Source: Clostridium pasteurianum BC1 (lineage in GTDB: Bacteria > Bacillota > Clostridia > Clostridiales > Clostridiaceae). Taken from it: a stretch of 64,000 nucleotides of DNA. The stretch lies in NCBI RefSeq assembly GCF_000389635.1, contig NC_021182.1, positions 3,348,001 to 3,412,000 on the forward strand. The letters are read 5' to 3'. Below are positions 25,469-33,420 of this stretch, piece by piece; position 1 is the first letter of the stretch; every line of letters starts with the position of its first letter. Below the pieces are notes generated by a model. That model searched no databases. It was not told the DNA's origin and saw only the letters and a list, made by a program, of their open reading frames with translations. The translations under genes and the position numbers were made by a program.

Positions 25469-25594
25469 ATGTTAAATATTTTGCGAAATCAATCTGCCTA
25501 TAGAGCCATTATTACTATCTTATATTCAATAATTTTATTTGCTGTTTCTCTTATTCTTATTTTAATAATTAAGTCTAAATCTAAGAAAAAATAA
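25469..25594 (+). CDS. 41-residue membrane peptide, candidate type I toxin
   Basis: Peptide MLNILRNQSAYRAIITILYS then a strongly hydrophobic helix (IILFAVSLILILIIK) and a basic end SKSKKK. This is the shape of type I toxins and holin-like toxins: one membrane helix and a Lys-rich tail. A GGAG ribosome site lies about nine bases upstream. It is alone on the plus strand, and a plus-strand terminator at 25689-25713 follows ~95 bases beyond the stop, which argues for a real transcript with a long 3' end where an antisense RNA could act. No antisense promoter is proven. Confidence 0.5.
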   Translation: MLNILRNQSAYRAIITILYSIILFAVSLILILIIKSKSKKK

Positions 25595-25688
25595 TCATAT
25601 TATCATCCTTTGTTCATTTATCAATTTGTATATTGTTTCCAATAATGATACAATAATACAGTAGCTACTTTTGTTAAATATTCCACTT

Positions 25689-25713
25689 GGCCCTTTATTA
25701 GGGCTATTTTTTT
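25689..25713 (+). terminator. Plus-strand terminator after the 41-residue peptide
   Basis: Stem GCCCT/AGGGC with loop TTATT followed by TATTTTTTT. The T-run is on the plus strand only, so it ends the small plus-strand transcript before the convergent ssb gene. Confidence 0.75.
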
Positions 25714-25722
25714 ACTTTCATA

Positions 25723-26163
25723 CTAAAACGGTATGTCTCCATCATCTATCGGAGTAATATCTCCGTACTCAGTATCAATATTCTTTACTGGTTCAAGGAC
25801 TTTGCCGCCTTGATTATTTATCTCTCCATCAACTGGCTTCTTATCCCATTCAAGGAACTGGACTTCATCAGCTACAACCTCAGTAATATAAACTCTATGA
25901 CCGTCTTTAGCTTCATAATTTCTTGTCTGTATTCTCCCCGAAATTCCGGCAAGCTTTCCTTTTGTCAGGTAGTTTGCAGCTGACTCACCTATCTTATTCC
26001 ATACCACTATAGGTACAAAATCAGCTTCTCTTTTTCCTGTATTTTTGTCGGTGAAATTCCTATCTACAGCTAAGGTAAAAGTACATACTGCATTACCACT
26101 TCCCGGGGTAAATTTCAAGTCTGGATCCTTTGTGAGCCTACCTATTAAAACAACTCTATTCAT
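25723..26163 (-). CDS. ssb: Single-stranded DNA-binding protein
   Basis: 146 residues. [20 protein letters not shown] and FTLAVDRNF...[20 protein letters not shown] are the OB-fold SSB core; the C-terminus ends in the acidic tip [12 protein letters not shown] that docks partner proteins. It coats single strands in phage replication and recombination. It lies downstream of the HD-domain gene in the recombination operon. Confidence 0.95.
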   Translation of the reverse strand: MNRVVLIGRLTKDPDLKFTPGSGNAVCTFTLAVDRNFTDKNTGKREADFVPIVVWNKIGESAANYLTKGKLAGISGRIQTRNYEAKDGHRVYITEVVADEVQFLEWDKKPVDGEINNQGGKVLEPVKNIDTEYGDITPIDDGDIPF

Positions 26164-26173
26164 TTATTTCACC

Positions 26174-26797
26174 TCATTGTTTAAATTTAACTTGGTTACT
26201 ATCTTCACCTGGTTCAAAGTGATCTTCTAATATATAACTAGACTCTAAATCTGCTGTATGAAGAGCAACACCAGCTTTATACATATTCCATGCATTACTT
26301 ATAGTATTTAAATTCTCCTTGGCTTCATAGCCACCCATATGCCAACGGATAAGGATAACTTCTTCTTTAGTTAGTTTTATAAATTGTTGAAGCAATATAA
26401 CACTCTTATCGCCATGTCCTATAGGCATTAAATCATTAACCCCATATGCTGGTGTTTTAATCCATTTTGGTTTTTCTCCTGCTTTTGCGATATTAACATT
26501 CTTATCGTAAACTGTGTAAAAATTTACTTTGCAAATATCATGGAGCAGTGAAGAAATTGTAACCGTGTCATAGCTTAGTCCAAAATCATATATTTCATTT
26601 TTTCTTTTGAATAATTCGTAGACATTAAGACTATGTTCTGCAAGTCCTCCTGAAAAATTTCCATGGAATCTGGTTGAAGCGGGGGCGGTAAAAAAATCGC
26701 CCTCTACCAAATATTTAGCAACCTTATCTATATTTTCTCTTTTGACATTACTCAAAAGATTTATTATTTGTTCTTTAACTACCTTTATGTCTTTCAT
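26174..26797 (-). CDS. HD-domain phosphohydrolase
   Basis: 207 residues. TRFHGNFSGGLAEHSLNVYE carries the first His, and SSLLHDICKVNFY the HD pair, with a later IRWHMGG, giving the metal-binding set of HD hydrolases. Phage members may act on nucleotides or nucleic acids. It overlaps the upstream coiled-coil ORF by four bases and is eleven bases from ssb, so it belongs to the replication/recombination operon. Substrate unknown. Confidence 0.8.
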   Translation of the reverse strand: MKDIKVVKEQIINLLSNVKRENIDKVAKYLVEGDFFTAPASTRFHGNFSGGLAEHSLNVYELFKRKNEIYDFGLSYDTVTISSLLHDICKVNFYTVYDKNVNIAKAGEKPKWIKTPAYGVNDLMPIGHGDKSVILLQQFIKLTKEEVILIRWHMGGYEAKENLNTISNAWNMYKAGVALHTADLESSYILEDHFEPGEDSNQVKFKQ

Positions 26798-27084
26798 GCT
26801 TGCCTCCTTATAGATAGCTTTGTTCGTAAATAATCATTTTCTTCCTGAAGCTTATCTGCTTTTGTTTCTACTTCTGATAATCTATCCTGTAATGATATAT
26901 AGGTTTCTTTTTCTTCGTGCAGCATTTCATCTATTGTGTGAAAAAGTTTATTAAATGCATCCCATGTGCCAGTTATCCATGTTCCATCTGAAAACTTAAA
27001 TATAATGGTGTCACTATTGCGGTCTAATGGCTTGAATGAATACTTGTCATTTTCTTCTAAAAATATATTTGCATTTGAAATCAT
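26794..27084 (-). CDS. Small coiled-coil phage protein (96 aa)
   Basis: The N-terminal half is beta-rich (SNANIFLEENDKYSFKPLDR, then TWITGTWDAFNKLFH); the second half is a coiled coil (ETYISLQDRLSEVETKADKL). It lies between the RecT gene and the HD-domain gene. I do not recognise a family. Confidence 0.65.
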   Translation of the reverse strand: MISNANIFLEENDKYSFKPLDRNSDTIIFKFSDGTWITGTWDAFNKLFHTIDEMLHEEKETYISLQDRLSEVETKADKLQEENDYLRTKLSIRRQA

Positions 27085-27095
27085 GAGATTACCTC

Positions 27096-28052
27096 TTAAA
27101 ATGGATCTGCGTCATCAATGTCTTCGGGTGGTGCGTCAGTACCAGGATCATCATTTACAGGAGTTACTTCTACATCTACAACCTCAGTGTATTCTTCAAC
27201 TAACTTTAGAAGAGTGTTTGCACTATCGTAGGTTAGACCTCTAAGACTTATTTTGTGTTCATTTGCCAGTGCTTCAAGCTTAGACACATCTGCTTCCTTG
27301 CCTTCGCCTGTTACTAATCCTTTTTGAGCTCCTAGCTGCATTAAATATTGTTTCTGTTCTTTCTGAACTGGTTTTGGCTGCTCTGGGGCCTCATTTTCTT
27401 TTTCAATTTCCTTTTCTACGTCTACTGGATCTGTACTTAAATCTTTATCATCAACATTCATTTCCTCAGCTACATATAAGCCTTCAAATTCTTCCGGATA
27501 AGCTTCTCTAAGAGCCTGTACTAATGCAACCTTTCTTATCATCGTTGCCGGTCTTTGGGTCCAGTTAGAATTTATCGTGCCATCTGCTTTTTTTCCTATA
27601 TATTCATCTAATGTAACTGTAATTTCAGTAGGAAATTTTTTATTTTTTCTATAAGCTTTGGCCCATCCACCAACTAGTGTTTCTTGGCCTTTAAGATAGA
27701 ATGTTCCGCTTCTCTGCTCAACCTCTTTTTTTAGATTAACAACTATTATTCCTGCCTCATGGCCTTCACTATCTTGATTTCTTAATTCTCTCTTGGTAAA
27801 AGTATCTTTGCCAACTATCATGGCTGCTGGCTTATTGCCGAATTTTACTAGATATGCTTCTCTTAAGAATGGATTTAATTTTTGACCTTTGCATAATTGA
27901 AGGAAAACTCCTACTTCTTCATCTGTAACTCGTGTTGGATCACCACTTACTAAATACTTTTTTACTATAGTAGAAGTTAACTTTATTTGAGTTCCATTAA
28001 CTTCATACTCAACTCTGCCCATTGCTAAAACATCAGTATTATCATTTCTCAT
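27096..28052 (-). CDS. bet: Phage recombinase, RecT/Bet family
   Basis: 318 residues. VGVFLQLCKGQKLNPFLREA, MIVGKDTFTKRE and TFYLKGQETLVGGWAKAYRK are RecT/Bet core motifs. The annealase pairs complementary single strands in phage recombination. The C-terminus (from about 205) is Glu/Pro/Asp-rich and variable. The start overlaps the ATPase gene end by one base. Its usual exonuclease partner (YqaJ or RecE type) is not seen next to it. Confidence 0.9.
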   Translation of the reverse strand: MRNDNTDVLAMGRVEYEVNGTQIKLTSTIVKKYLVSGDPTRVTDEEVGVFLQLCKGQKLNPFLREAYLVKFGNKPAAMIVGKDTFTKRELRNQDSEGHEAGIIVVNLKKEVEQRSGTFYLKGQETLVGGWAKAYRKNKKFPTEITVTLDEYIGKKADGTINSNWTQRPATMIRKVALVQALREAYPEEFEGLYVAEEMNVDDKDLSTDPVDVEKEIEKENEAPEQPKPVQKEQKQYLMQLGAQKGLVTGEGKEADVSKLEALANEHKISLRGLTYDSANTLLKLVEEYTEVVDVEVTPVNDDPGTDAPPEDIDDADPF

Positions 28053-29731
28053 TATTTAAGCACCTCAACTTTCAATTCTTGGCCTTCAACTACTTTAGCC
28101 ATAATCATTTGTGTATCTAATTCCTGTATAACTGTAATGCTCTCTGCATTATCAATGAACACTGGAAAATGTAAATCCATCATATTTGAAACAAAGTTAC
28201 TCATTTCAAGGCCAGCCTTTATTTTTTCTGCATTAGATAACTTATTGAATTCTCTACCTTCATATAGGATTTTAAAATCATCTTTAAGCTCTCCATCTTT
28301 GGTTAATTTTTCAAATTGCAACTCTACTTTATCTAGGTACTTACCTATAATCTCAGTTTGCTTTTTAAGTTTTATAGAGTTGTACTGCTTACCGGCATCT
28401 ATAGCAACTTTTAATTCTGCTATTTTTAGCTTGGAGTTTTCAATTTCTCTCTTGGATTTTTCTATATCATGCTTGATTTTTTCATTCTGCTTTTCAAGAG
28501 CTTCTATATTTGAGTTATGAGCAAAAATTCTTCTCTCTTCCTCATCAAGCTCTAATACTTTTGCTTTTATTGATGTGATTTTCTCTTTTCTGGATTCTTC
28601 CTCTTTTGATTTTTCTGCTGCAAGGTTACTTATTTCTTTTTGAATAGTCTCTATTTGATATTTAAGACCTATTTCCCATTCCTGGACTACTTTCATATTC
28701 TCTGCTTTTGTAATTTCATTTTCTTTTTCAAGTTCATCTATCTCTTTTTTCTTGGCTATGCCCTCAGCCTTTACCTCGTTTAATTCTTTTTCTAAACTAA
28801 CCTTTAGAGTTGCATTAAGATCTATTTCATTACCACAGTTATCACAAGTAACCACGTTTTTACCAATATTAGATGTTTTGGCTTCAATATCTCTAAATCT
28901 TTTAAGTAAACTGTCTTTCTCTGCTCTCAGCCACTTAGTACCCTCTATAGGCTTTATATCAAGGTAACCTTTTAAAAGTTCTAATTCTAAATCTCTTTTT
29001 TTTCTTTCCAGTCTATCAAAATTAGGATCTTTAGATACTGATTCTAAACTTTTAAGCTGCTCTCTAAGATTCTTTAATTCTGTATCAGCAAAACTTTTTC
29101 TTTCAGGAATATCTATAGGTTTAGCCCCTTCGATGACCCCCTCTAGGAAGATGATATTTTCCTCCTGGTCTTTTAATTCTGCTCTCTTATCTGTAAGAAA
29201 AGTTTCAGGAGTTCTAAACTTATTCTTTTCTAATTTCTCCTTTAAGAAGTCTCCAAGCTCTGCAAATATGTCTTCCTTGCTTATTGGCTTTAAGATACTG
29301 GATAAAAGATTCTTTGCATCTTTTGGAGCTAAATTAGGAAAGTAATAAGGATTTAATATACTGAGGAAAACATCTTTGCTCTTATACAAGTCCCTTGAGA
29401 TATCATTGTTGGCCACTTTAACGTCATTCAAGTAAATCTCATTACTGGAACCTTTCTTTCTTCTGATTAAAGTTTGTGGTGTTCCATCTATCTCAAGATC
29501 AAGTACCACCTCAGTCAACTTAGGCTTTTTATCATTAACAAGCCTTGCTGTAGCCTTTTCATTTCCGTTAATATCACAACCAGTTATAGCCCACGCTATA
29601 GCTTCACCTATGCTAGACTTTCCTAGACCGTTATCGCCACTTACCAGTGTTCTTTTACCTAAGACAAATTCGCATTCGTCTACGTAGCCCTTAAAGCCTT
29701 TTATGGCTATCTTATTTATATTTACCTGCAT
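28052..29731 (-). CDS. SbcC/RecF-like ATPase with zinc hook
   Basis: 559 residues. The N-terminus has RTLVSGDNGLGKSSIGEAIA (Walker A). Two coiled coils flank a zinc-hook motif CDNCGNEID at about residue 290. The C-terminal lobe has FNKLSNAEKIKAGLEMSNFV and HFPVFIDNAESITVI, the signature and Walker B regions. The layout is a small SMC/Rad50-like protein. No matching Mre11/SbcD nuclease is adjacent; in similar phage operons such ATPases accompany RecT-type recombinases. It is one base from bet, so translation is coupled. Confidence 0.85.
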   Translation of the reverse strand: MQVNINKIAIKGFKGYVDECEFVLGKRTLVSGDNGLGKSSIGEAIAWAITGCDINGNEKATARLVNDKKPKLTEVVLDLEIDGTPQTLIRRKKGSSNEIYLNDVKVANNDISRDLYKSKDVFLSILNPYYFPNLAPKDAKNLLSSILKPISKEDIFAELGDFLKEKLEKNKFRTPETFLTDKRAELKDQEENIIFLEGVIEGAKPIDIPERKSFADTELKNLREQLKSLESVSKDPNFDRLERKKRDLELELLKGYLDIKPIEGTKWLRAEKDSLLKRFRDIEAKTSNIGKNVVTCDNCGNEIDLNATLKVSLEKELNEVKAEGIAKKKEIDELEKENEITKAENMKVVQEWEIGLKYQIETIQKEISNLAAEKSKEEESRKEKITSIKAKVLELDEEERRIFAHNSNIEALEKQNEKIKHDIEKSKREIENSKLKIAELKVAIDAGKQYNSIKLKKQTEIIGKYLDKVELQFEKLTKDGELKDDFKILYEGREFNKLSNAEKIKAGLEMSNFVSNMMDLHFPVFIDNAESITVIQELDTQMIMAKVVEGQELKVEVLK

Positions 29732-29825
29732 TTATATTTCCTCCTATTTGACTTTTACCCTCATTCCATAGTAGAATAGGGATACACTATTTTATTTATT
29801 GGCTCTTTTTCTAAGAGCTCTTTTT

Positions 29826-29969
29826 TTATATACTCTTTGAAATTCCATAATAAATAATTGCCACCTTTAACAGATAATCCTTTGAAGTCCTAACCCCTAA
29901 CCTAAGATGATTTTCTCTAATGTCGTTTTGAGTTTCTGTCATGACCTCTTTAAATTTTGTATCCGACAT
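29826..29969 (-). CDS. Small phage protein (47 aa) coupled to HTH gene
   Basis: MSDTKFKEVMTETQNDIREN to YYGISKSI. The ATG lies one base beyond the stop of the HTH protein, with no strong ribosome site of its own, so it depends on coupling. Function unknown. Confidence 0.45.
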   Translation of the reverse strand: MSDTKFKEVMTETQNDIRENHLRLGVRTSKDYLLKVAIIYYGISKSI

Positions 29970-29970
29970 C

Positions 29971-30261
29971 TTAAGACCGTTTTGCTCTAACAATTTTCTT
30001 ATCAACTTTATTCTTCCTCCTTGTTATAACTGCATGGCATACGCCACTGGCAGTAGTCCCATAATAACTACCTATTTCGCTCCAACTAAGGCCTTCTTCT
30101 CTGAATTTAAGAACATCTTTTACATCCTTCTCAATCCAATCAAAGTTTGGAGATCTTTTACGTTCAAGCCATGCAAGATTATCTATATATTTAAAAGCTA
30201 TTTCAGGCGGACAATTTCGCCTTATAGCAACATGGAGAGCCATTAGATTTTCAAATACCAT
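29971..30261 (-). CDS. Helix-turn-helix phage protein (96 aa)
   Basis: The middle (VLKFREEGLSWSEIGSYYGT then TASGVCHAVITRRKNK) is a helix-turn-helix of the sigma-region-4/resolvase kind, followed by a basic end. An early regulator or DNA-packaging-site binder is possible. Its ATG overlaps the stop of the preceding 45-residue ORF (TAATG). Confidence 0.65.
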   Translation of the reverse strand: MVFENLMALHVAIRRNCPPEIAFKYIDNLAWLERKRSPNFDWIEKDVKDVLKFREEGLSWSEIGSYYGTTASGVCHAVITRRKNKVDKKIVRAKRS

Positions 30262-30398
30262 TACTTAACACCTGCCTCCTTAATTATTTTTCTTGCATTT
30301 TCAAATCTAACTCTAGCTATCAGAAATATGTCTTTATAAGACTTGCCTTCTTTCTTAAGATTAATTACCTGCTTCTTCTTCTTGGCTGTTATTTTCAT
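30261..30398 (-). CDS. Small basic phage protein (45 aa)
   Basis: MKITAKKKKQVINLKKEGKS then YKDIFLIARVRFENARKII, an HTH-like helical protein. TAATG overlaps on both sides couple it to its neighbours, which supports real translation. The sequence KEGKSYKDI resembles the first helix of a small DNA-binding fold. Confidence 0.55.
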   Translation of the reverse strand: MKITAKKKKQVINLKKEGKSYKDIFLIARVRFENARKIIKEAGVK

Positions 30399-30760
30399 TA
30401 CTTACATGCCTCCAAATCTAAAATCCTCTCTGACATTTCCTCAAGCTGTGCTTCAAGCTCCTTATTCTTTTTCTCATATTCCAGTAGCTCCATGGCTGTT
30501 TTATAATTAAGTCCCCCAATAAGTTCATGCAACTCTTTAATCTTATCTGTAATCGTCTTTAAACCTTTTATTCCAGTACCATTAATCTCTTTTGTAACTA
30601 AACTCTTAAGAGCAAATTCTATGTTGGGATAATAGCCTTCTGTTTTCCAATAAGGTTTCTTTGGTTCTTTTCCTGGTTCTGCTTTTGGAATTTTACGCTC
30701 CATGATGCAAACATTTCTTTCATCAATGGCTTCAATTTTGTAGTTTTCATTAATCTTCAA
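30398..30760 (-). CDS. Early phage protein of unknown function (120 aa)
   Basis: The N-terminus MKINENYKIEAIDERNVCIM and GYYPNIEFALKSLVTKEING are shared by many Firmicute phage early proteins of unknown role, and the C-terminal third is a coiled coil (YEKKNKELEAQLEEMSERIL). It is the second gene of the early operon. Confidence 0.65.
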   Translation of the reverse strand: MKINENYKIEAIDERNVCIMERKIPKAEPGKEPKKPYWKTEGYYPNIEFALKSLVTKEINGTGIKGLKTITDKIKELHELIGGLNYKTAMELLEYEKKNKELEAQLEEMSERILDLEACK

Positions 30761-30772
30761 TGGTTTCGCCTC

Positions 30773-30976
30773 CTATGCTCTAAATTCATGATCCTTGCCA
30801 TACTGTTTGATTTTTAGTAACGTTGAAAATCTAAGGCTCTTATAGCCATATTCATTAGTTACTCTTTTAAATTTTTTGCGGATTGCTTTTCTTGTGGTAA
30901 CAAATGGTATTGGCATAAAAGTTTTCTCTAAATGGTCTTTAGTTATTTGATTGATTACTTTTTGATATTTATTCAA
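30773..30976 (-). CDS. Early phage protein of unknown function (67 aa)
   Basis: MNKYQKVINQITKDHLEKTF is followed by the basic stretch TTRKAIRKKFKRVTNEYG. Strongly basic, so nucleic-acid binding is possible. A ribosome site (AAGGAGGAC) lies upstream. No family recognised. Confidence 0.6.
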   Translation of the reverse strand: MNKYQKVINQITKDHLEKTFMPIPFVTTRKAIRKKFKRVTNEYGYKSLRFSTLLKIKQYGKDHEFRA

Positions 30977-31132
30977 GTCCTCCTTACCTCACTTTTTTTC
31001 GCATCATGACATATTTTATAGCCACAGCTCCTAATCATGTCATGGTTCTTTTTATCCACTCTTACTTTTTAGCCATTGCGGCACTATAGATATGATTAGT
31101 TATTGAAATGCTGATATTTGGTTTTGAAATGA

Positions 31133-31456
31133 TTAAACTACTTTCTTTTCTTGGAAAGATATTATCTTACTGCTTTCCGCTAAAACAGTTTGTAAAATCC
31201 CTTTAAAGCAATCTCTTTCTTTTTTTACTTCTTCTAATTCCTTTTCAAGTTTTCTTTCCCTTAAAGTAGCTCTTTCCGGAATACAACCTTCAATCTTTTC
31301 AATGTATTGTAAATTGTATCTGATGCAAGGGATTCCTTTTACGGGAACAATGATTCTATTCTCTCTGTACTGGTCTATTGTTCTTTCTGAAACTTGCCAC
31401 CTTTCTGCTAAATCCTTTTTAGTTAATAACTTATCCACAACTCTTGACCCCCTCAT
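31133..31456 (-). CDS. HTH (MerR/excisionase-like) phage regulator
   Basis: 107 residues. LTKKDLAERWQVSERTIDQY then REN...VPVKGIPCIRYNLQYIEK is the winged HTH of excisionase/HTH_17 proteins, followed by a coiled coil (EKELEEVKKERDCFKGILQT). It overlaps the Cro-like gene by 26 bases. Either an excisionase-type partner for the integrase or an early regulator. Confidence 0.7.
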   Translation of the reverse strand: MRGSRVVDKLLTKKDLAERWQVSERTIDQYRENRIIVPVKGIPCIRYNLQYIEKIEGCIPERATLRERKLEKELEEVKKERDCFKGILQTVLAESSKIISFQEKKVV

Positions 31457-31643
31457 AAAATATTTCAGGCACTGTTTTCCCTAAAGCGCTTGATATTTTT
31501 TCCATTACCAATTTTGTTGGATTAGTCTCATTCATATTGTCATTTTCTATATCACTTATATACCCCACGGCCACACCAGATGCTAATGATAATTCCTTTA
31601 CTGTCATCCCTATAGACTGTCTAAATTCTTTTATTCTGTTCAT
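31431..31643 (-). CDS. Cro-like HTH repressor
   Basis: 70 residues. An HTH_3 fold: IKEFRQSIGMTVKELSLASG then VAVGYISDIENDN. First gene of the rightward (minus) early operon, divergent from the CI-like gene, which shares the SVGYLSDIEN-type recognition helix. It would compete with the CI-like protein at the intergenic operators. Confidence 0.82.
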   Translation of the reverse strand: MNRIKEFRQSIGMTVKELSLASGVAVGYISDIENDNMNETNPTKLVMEKISSALGKTVPEIFYEGVKSCG

Positions 31644-31671
31644 CTTCTCACCCCCTGTTTGCTATATTTAA

Positions 31672-31700
31672 ATTATATGTTTTTCTCTGGTAGAGAACAA
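31672..31700 (-). promoter_or_regulatory. Early (cro-side) promoter with dyad operator
   Basis: On minus, TTGTTC (31700-31695) and TATAAT (31677-31672) are separated by 17 bases. The spacer overlaps a perfect dyad TTCTCT-ACC-AGAGAA (31683-31697), a natural CI/Cro operator that would block the polymerase. Confidence 0.7.
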
Positions 31701-31783
31701 AGTTTATATTATTTCACTACAGGCGAAGAAAGCAAACTGTTGTTCGTTTTCAGCGAAATACTTTATTTTTCTTAATATTTCGT

Positions 31784-31811
31784 TGACATTGAAATATTTT
31801 AAGTATAAAAT
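31784..31811 (+). promoter_or_regulatory. Repressor-side promoter
   Basis: TTGACA at 31784-31789 and TAAAAT at 31806-31811 with a 16-base spacer, about 40 bases before the CI-like start. Two loosely similar TTTC..TGA sequences (31748-31765, 31779-31796) could be further operators. Confidence 0.65.
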
Positions 31812-31850
31812 ATTCGTTATGGGAGAATAATTACAAATGAGGTGATATTA

Positions 31851-32243
31851 ATGAATGGATATAATATAAAAAAAATTAGAGAAGAAAAGCATATTACTAT
31901 TAATAAACTAGCTGAATTAGCTGGCATGTCTGTAGGATATCTGAGTGACATAGAAAATAATAAGAAAAAGAATCCAACGATAGATAAAATTGAAAAAATT
32001 GCAGATGCGCTTGGAATTACAATAAAAGAATTGTTAACTACTGAGGAACAGTTGAACTATACTATTGATACTATAAAGAACATACATAATATTGTTAAAG
32101 AAGGTTTAGAAAATAGTTCATATGTAGTGGATAATAAAAACAATTTAATACTAGAACCTTTTTATGATGTAGAATTTACCGAAACTGAAAGGTCCGAAAT
32201 AGTTCAATATATGAAGTACTTATTGTCGAAAAGAAAACGATAG
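31851..32243 (+). CDS. CI-like lysogeny repressor
   Basis: 130 residues from ATG 31851, preceded by GAGGTGAT; a GTG at 31842 would overlap this ribosome site. The N-terminal HTH (IREEKHITINKLAELAGMSV then GYLSDIENNKKKNPTIDKI) binds DNA; the C-terminal ~60 residues would dimerise and lack a LexA-type Ser/Lys protease motif, so induction may not be by RecA-driven self-cleavage. It is divergent from the Cro-like gene and twelve bases before the integrase. Confidence 0.82.
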   Translation: MNGYNIKKIREEKHITINKLAELAGMSVGYLSDIENNKKKNPTIDKIEKIADALGITIKELLTTEEQLNYTIDTIKNIHNIVKEGLENSSYVVDNKNNLILEPFYDVEFTETERSEIVQYMKYLLSKRKR

Positions 32244-32255
32244 GAGGTAATTTTT

Positions 32256-33344
32256 ATGCAATACAATATAACCTATAGAAAGAAAGACAATGGATGGCAA
32301 TACATTATCAGTTACAAAGATAATTTGGGAAAATGGAAACAGAAATCGAAACAAGGCTTCCCTTTGAACAAAGAGGGAAAACAGGCTGCAAAAGATGCCG
32401 CTCTAGTAACAGTAGACGAACTAAAATTAAAGAGTTGTATTGTTGAACATAATGAATGTGACAAAATGAGTTTTAAAGAATTTGGGGAAAAGTTCATTAA
32501 GCATGAAACTTTATATAAAACAGCTAATACAATAAGTTCTCACTACAGTTCTTTGAAAAAATTCTCTTCTCTCTATGATCTTTCTTTACCAGAAATTACG
32601 AATCTAGATGTTCAAAACTGCATTGACTTGCTTGTAAACAAAAAATTAAAAGCTTCCACTATAAAATGGCATTTATCCAATATAAAACTTATATTCGCCT
32701 ATGCAAAAGAAAAATATAAGCTTATACAGGAAAATCCAGCATCCAATATTGATATACCTGTAGACGAAAATACAAGTGAGAAAACTGCATTGACTATAAC
32801 TCAATTAGAAGATTTGTTAAAAAAAATACAATATAAACCTTTTTTCTTAATGTCTCTTTTGGCTGCAAAATGTGGCTTAAGGATAGGAGAAATTGTTGGT
32901 CTGAGATGGTCAGATATTGACGAACCAAGGTCTATTCTACAAGTATCGCTTCAATGGAAGAAAATTGATAGCAATAAATATGGATTAGGAAAATTAAAAA
33001 CTAATAATTCTAAAAGGGAAGTCCCTATTCCTGTAGTGGTTATGGATGAACTTATGAAATTTAAAAAAGAAAATCCTATTAATTTTGATAATAGAATTTT
33101 TAAAAATAAATCACTTGTAGGGATATCGTCTGACTTGAGTAGAAATTATAAAAAAGCTGGGTATAGTATAACAGTGCACGAATTAAGACATACTTATGCT
33201 ACCATGTTGATAAGTCATGGTGTTGACTTTAAAACCGCCGCAAAGCTGCTAGGACATGATATTAAACAAACCATGAATACTTATTCTCACGTAACATCTG
33301 ACATGATAGAAAATGCGTCAAAAAAAATCAATACAATATTTTAA
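32256..33344 (+). CDS. int: Tyrosine site-specific integrase
   Basis: 362 residues: an AP2-like arm-binding N-terminus (about 1-60), a SAM-like core-binding domain (about 68-165) and a catalytic domain with R209 (CGLRIGEIVGLRW), K near 248, H308-x-x-R311 (VHELRHTYATML), H334 (LLGHD) and the nucleophile Y343 (NTYSHV). All catalytic residues are present. It is transcribed with the repressor, and its 3' end points at the attachment site, a truncated prepilin gene 40 bases on. Confidence 0.95.
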   Translation: MQYNITYRKKDNGWQYIISYKDNLGKWKQKSKQGFPLNKEGKQAAKDAALVTVDELKLKSCIVEHNECDKMSFKEFGEKFIKHETLYKTANTISSHYSSLKKFSSLYDLSLPEITNLDVQNCIDLLVNKKLKASTIKWHLSNIKLIFAYAKEKYKLIQENPASNIDIPVDENTSEKTALTITQLEDLLKKIQYKPFFLMSLLAAKCGLRIGEIVGLRWSDIDEPRSILQVSLQWKKIDSNKYGLGKLKTNNSKREVPIPVVVMDELMKFKKENPINFDNRIFKNKSLVGISSDLSRNYKKAGYSITVHELRHTYATMLISHGVDFKTAAKLLGHDIKQTMNTYSHVTSDMIENASKKINTIF

Positions 33345-33420
33345 TTTTTGACGATTTTTTGACGGATTATTTGTAAGTTCCTATTTATAAAGGCTTATTA
33401 ACTAAAACTAAAACATTAGG
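33316..33420. other. Right attachment region with arm-type repeats
   Basis: TTTTTGACG occurs at 33345-33353 and 33356-33364 (11-base period) and inverted as CGTCAAAAA at 33316-33324, around the integrase stop. Such repeats next to an att site are typical integrase arm sites. The crossover should lie within about 33385-33420, where the pilin reading departs from the pilin pattern. Confidence 0.6.

Larger units (their letters stand above)
1..33420. mobile_element. Temperate siphophage prophage, right part (left end outside window)
   Basis: A continuous phage gene order is seen: integrase and CI-like repressor on plus, then early, replication, terminase, head and tail genes on minus. The right boundary is placed just after the integrase stop (33344), because a truncated host prepilin gene begins there (33385-33555). 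The left boundary is not in the window, since the tail endopeptidase gene is cut at position 1 and lysis genes are not yet reached. Head and tail proteins are of siphovirus type: HK97-gp10-like protein, tape measure, Dit. The exact attachment core cannot be fixed without the other end. Confidence 0.93.

Noticed and set aside
29802-29828. Stem GCTCTT/AAGAGC followed by T7 on the plus strand, looking like a terminator
   Set aside because: No plus-strand gene lies before it, and on minus it has no T-run; it overlaps the end of a small ORF, so I did not list it.
30977-31132. 28-codon GTG ORF with a CGYKICHDA motif on minus
   Set aside because: Weak ribosome site and too short to separate from chance.
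33316-33364. CRISPR-like short repeats around the integrase end
   Set aside because: Only three nine-base copies, one inverted, without spacers of constant length; integrase arm sites fit better.
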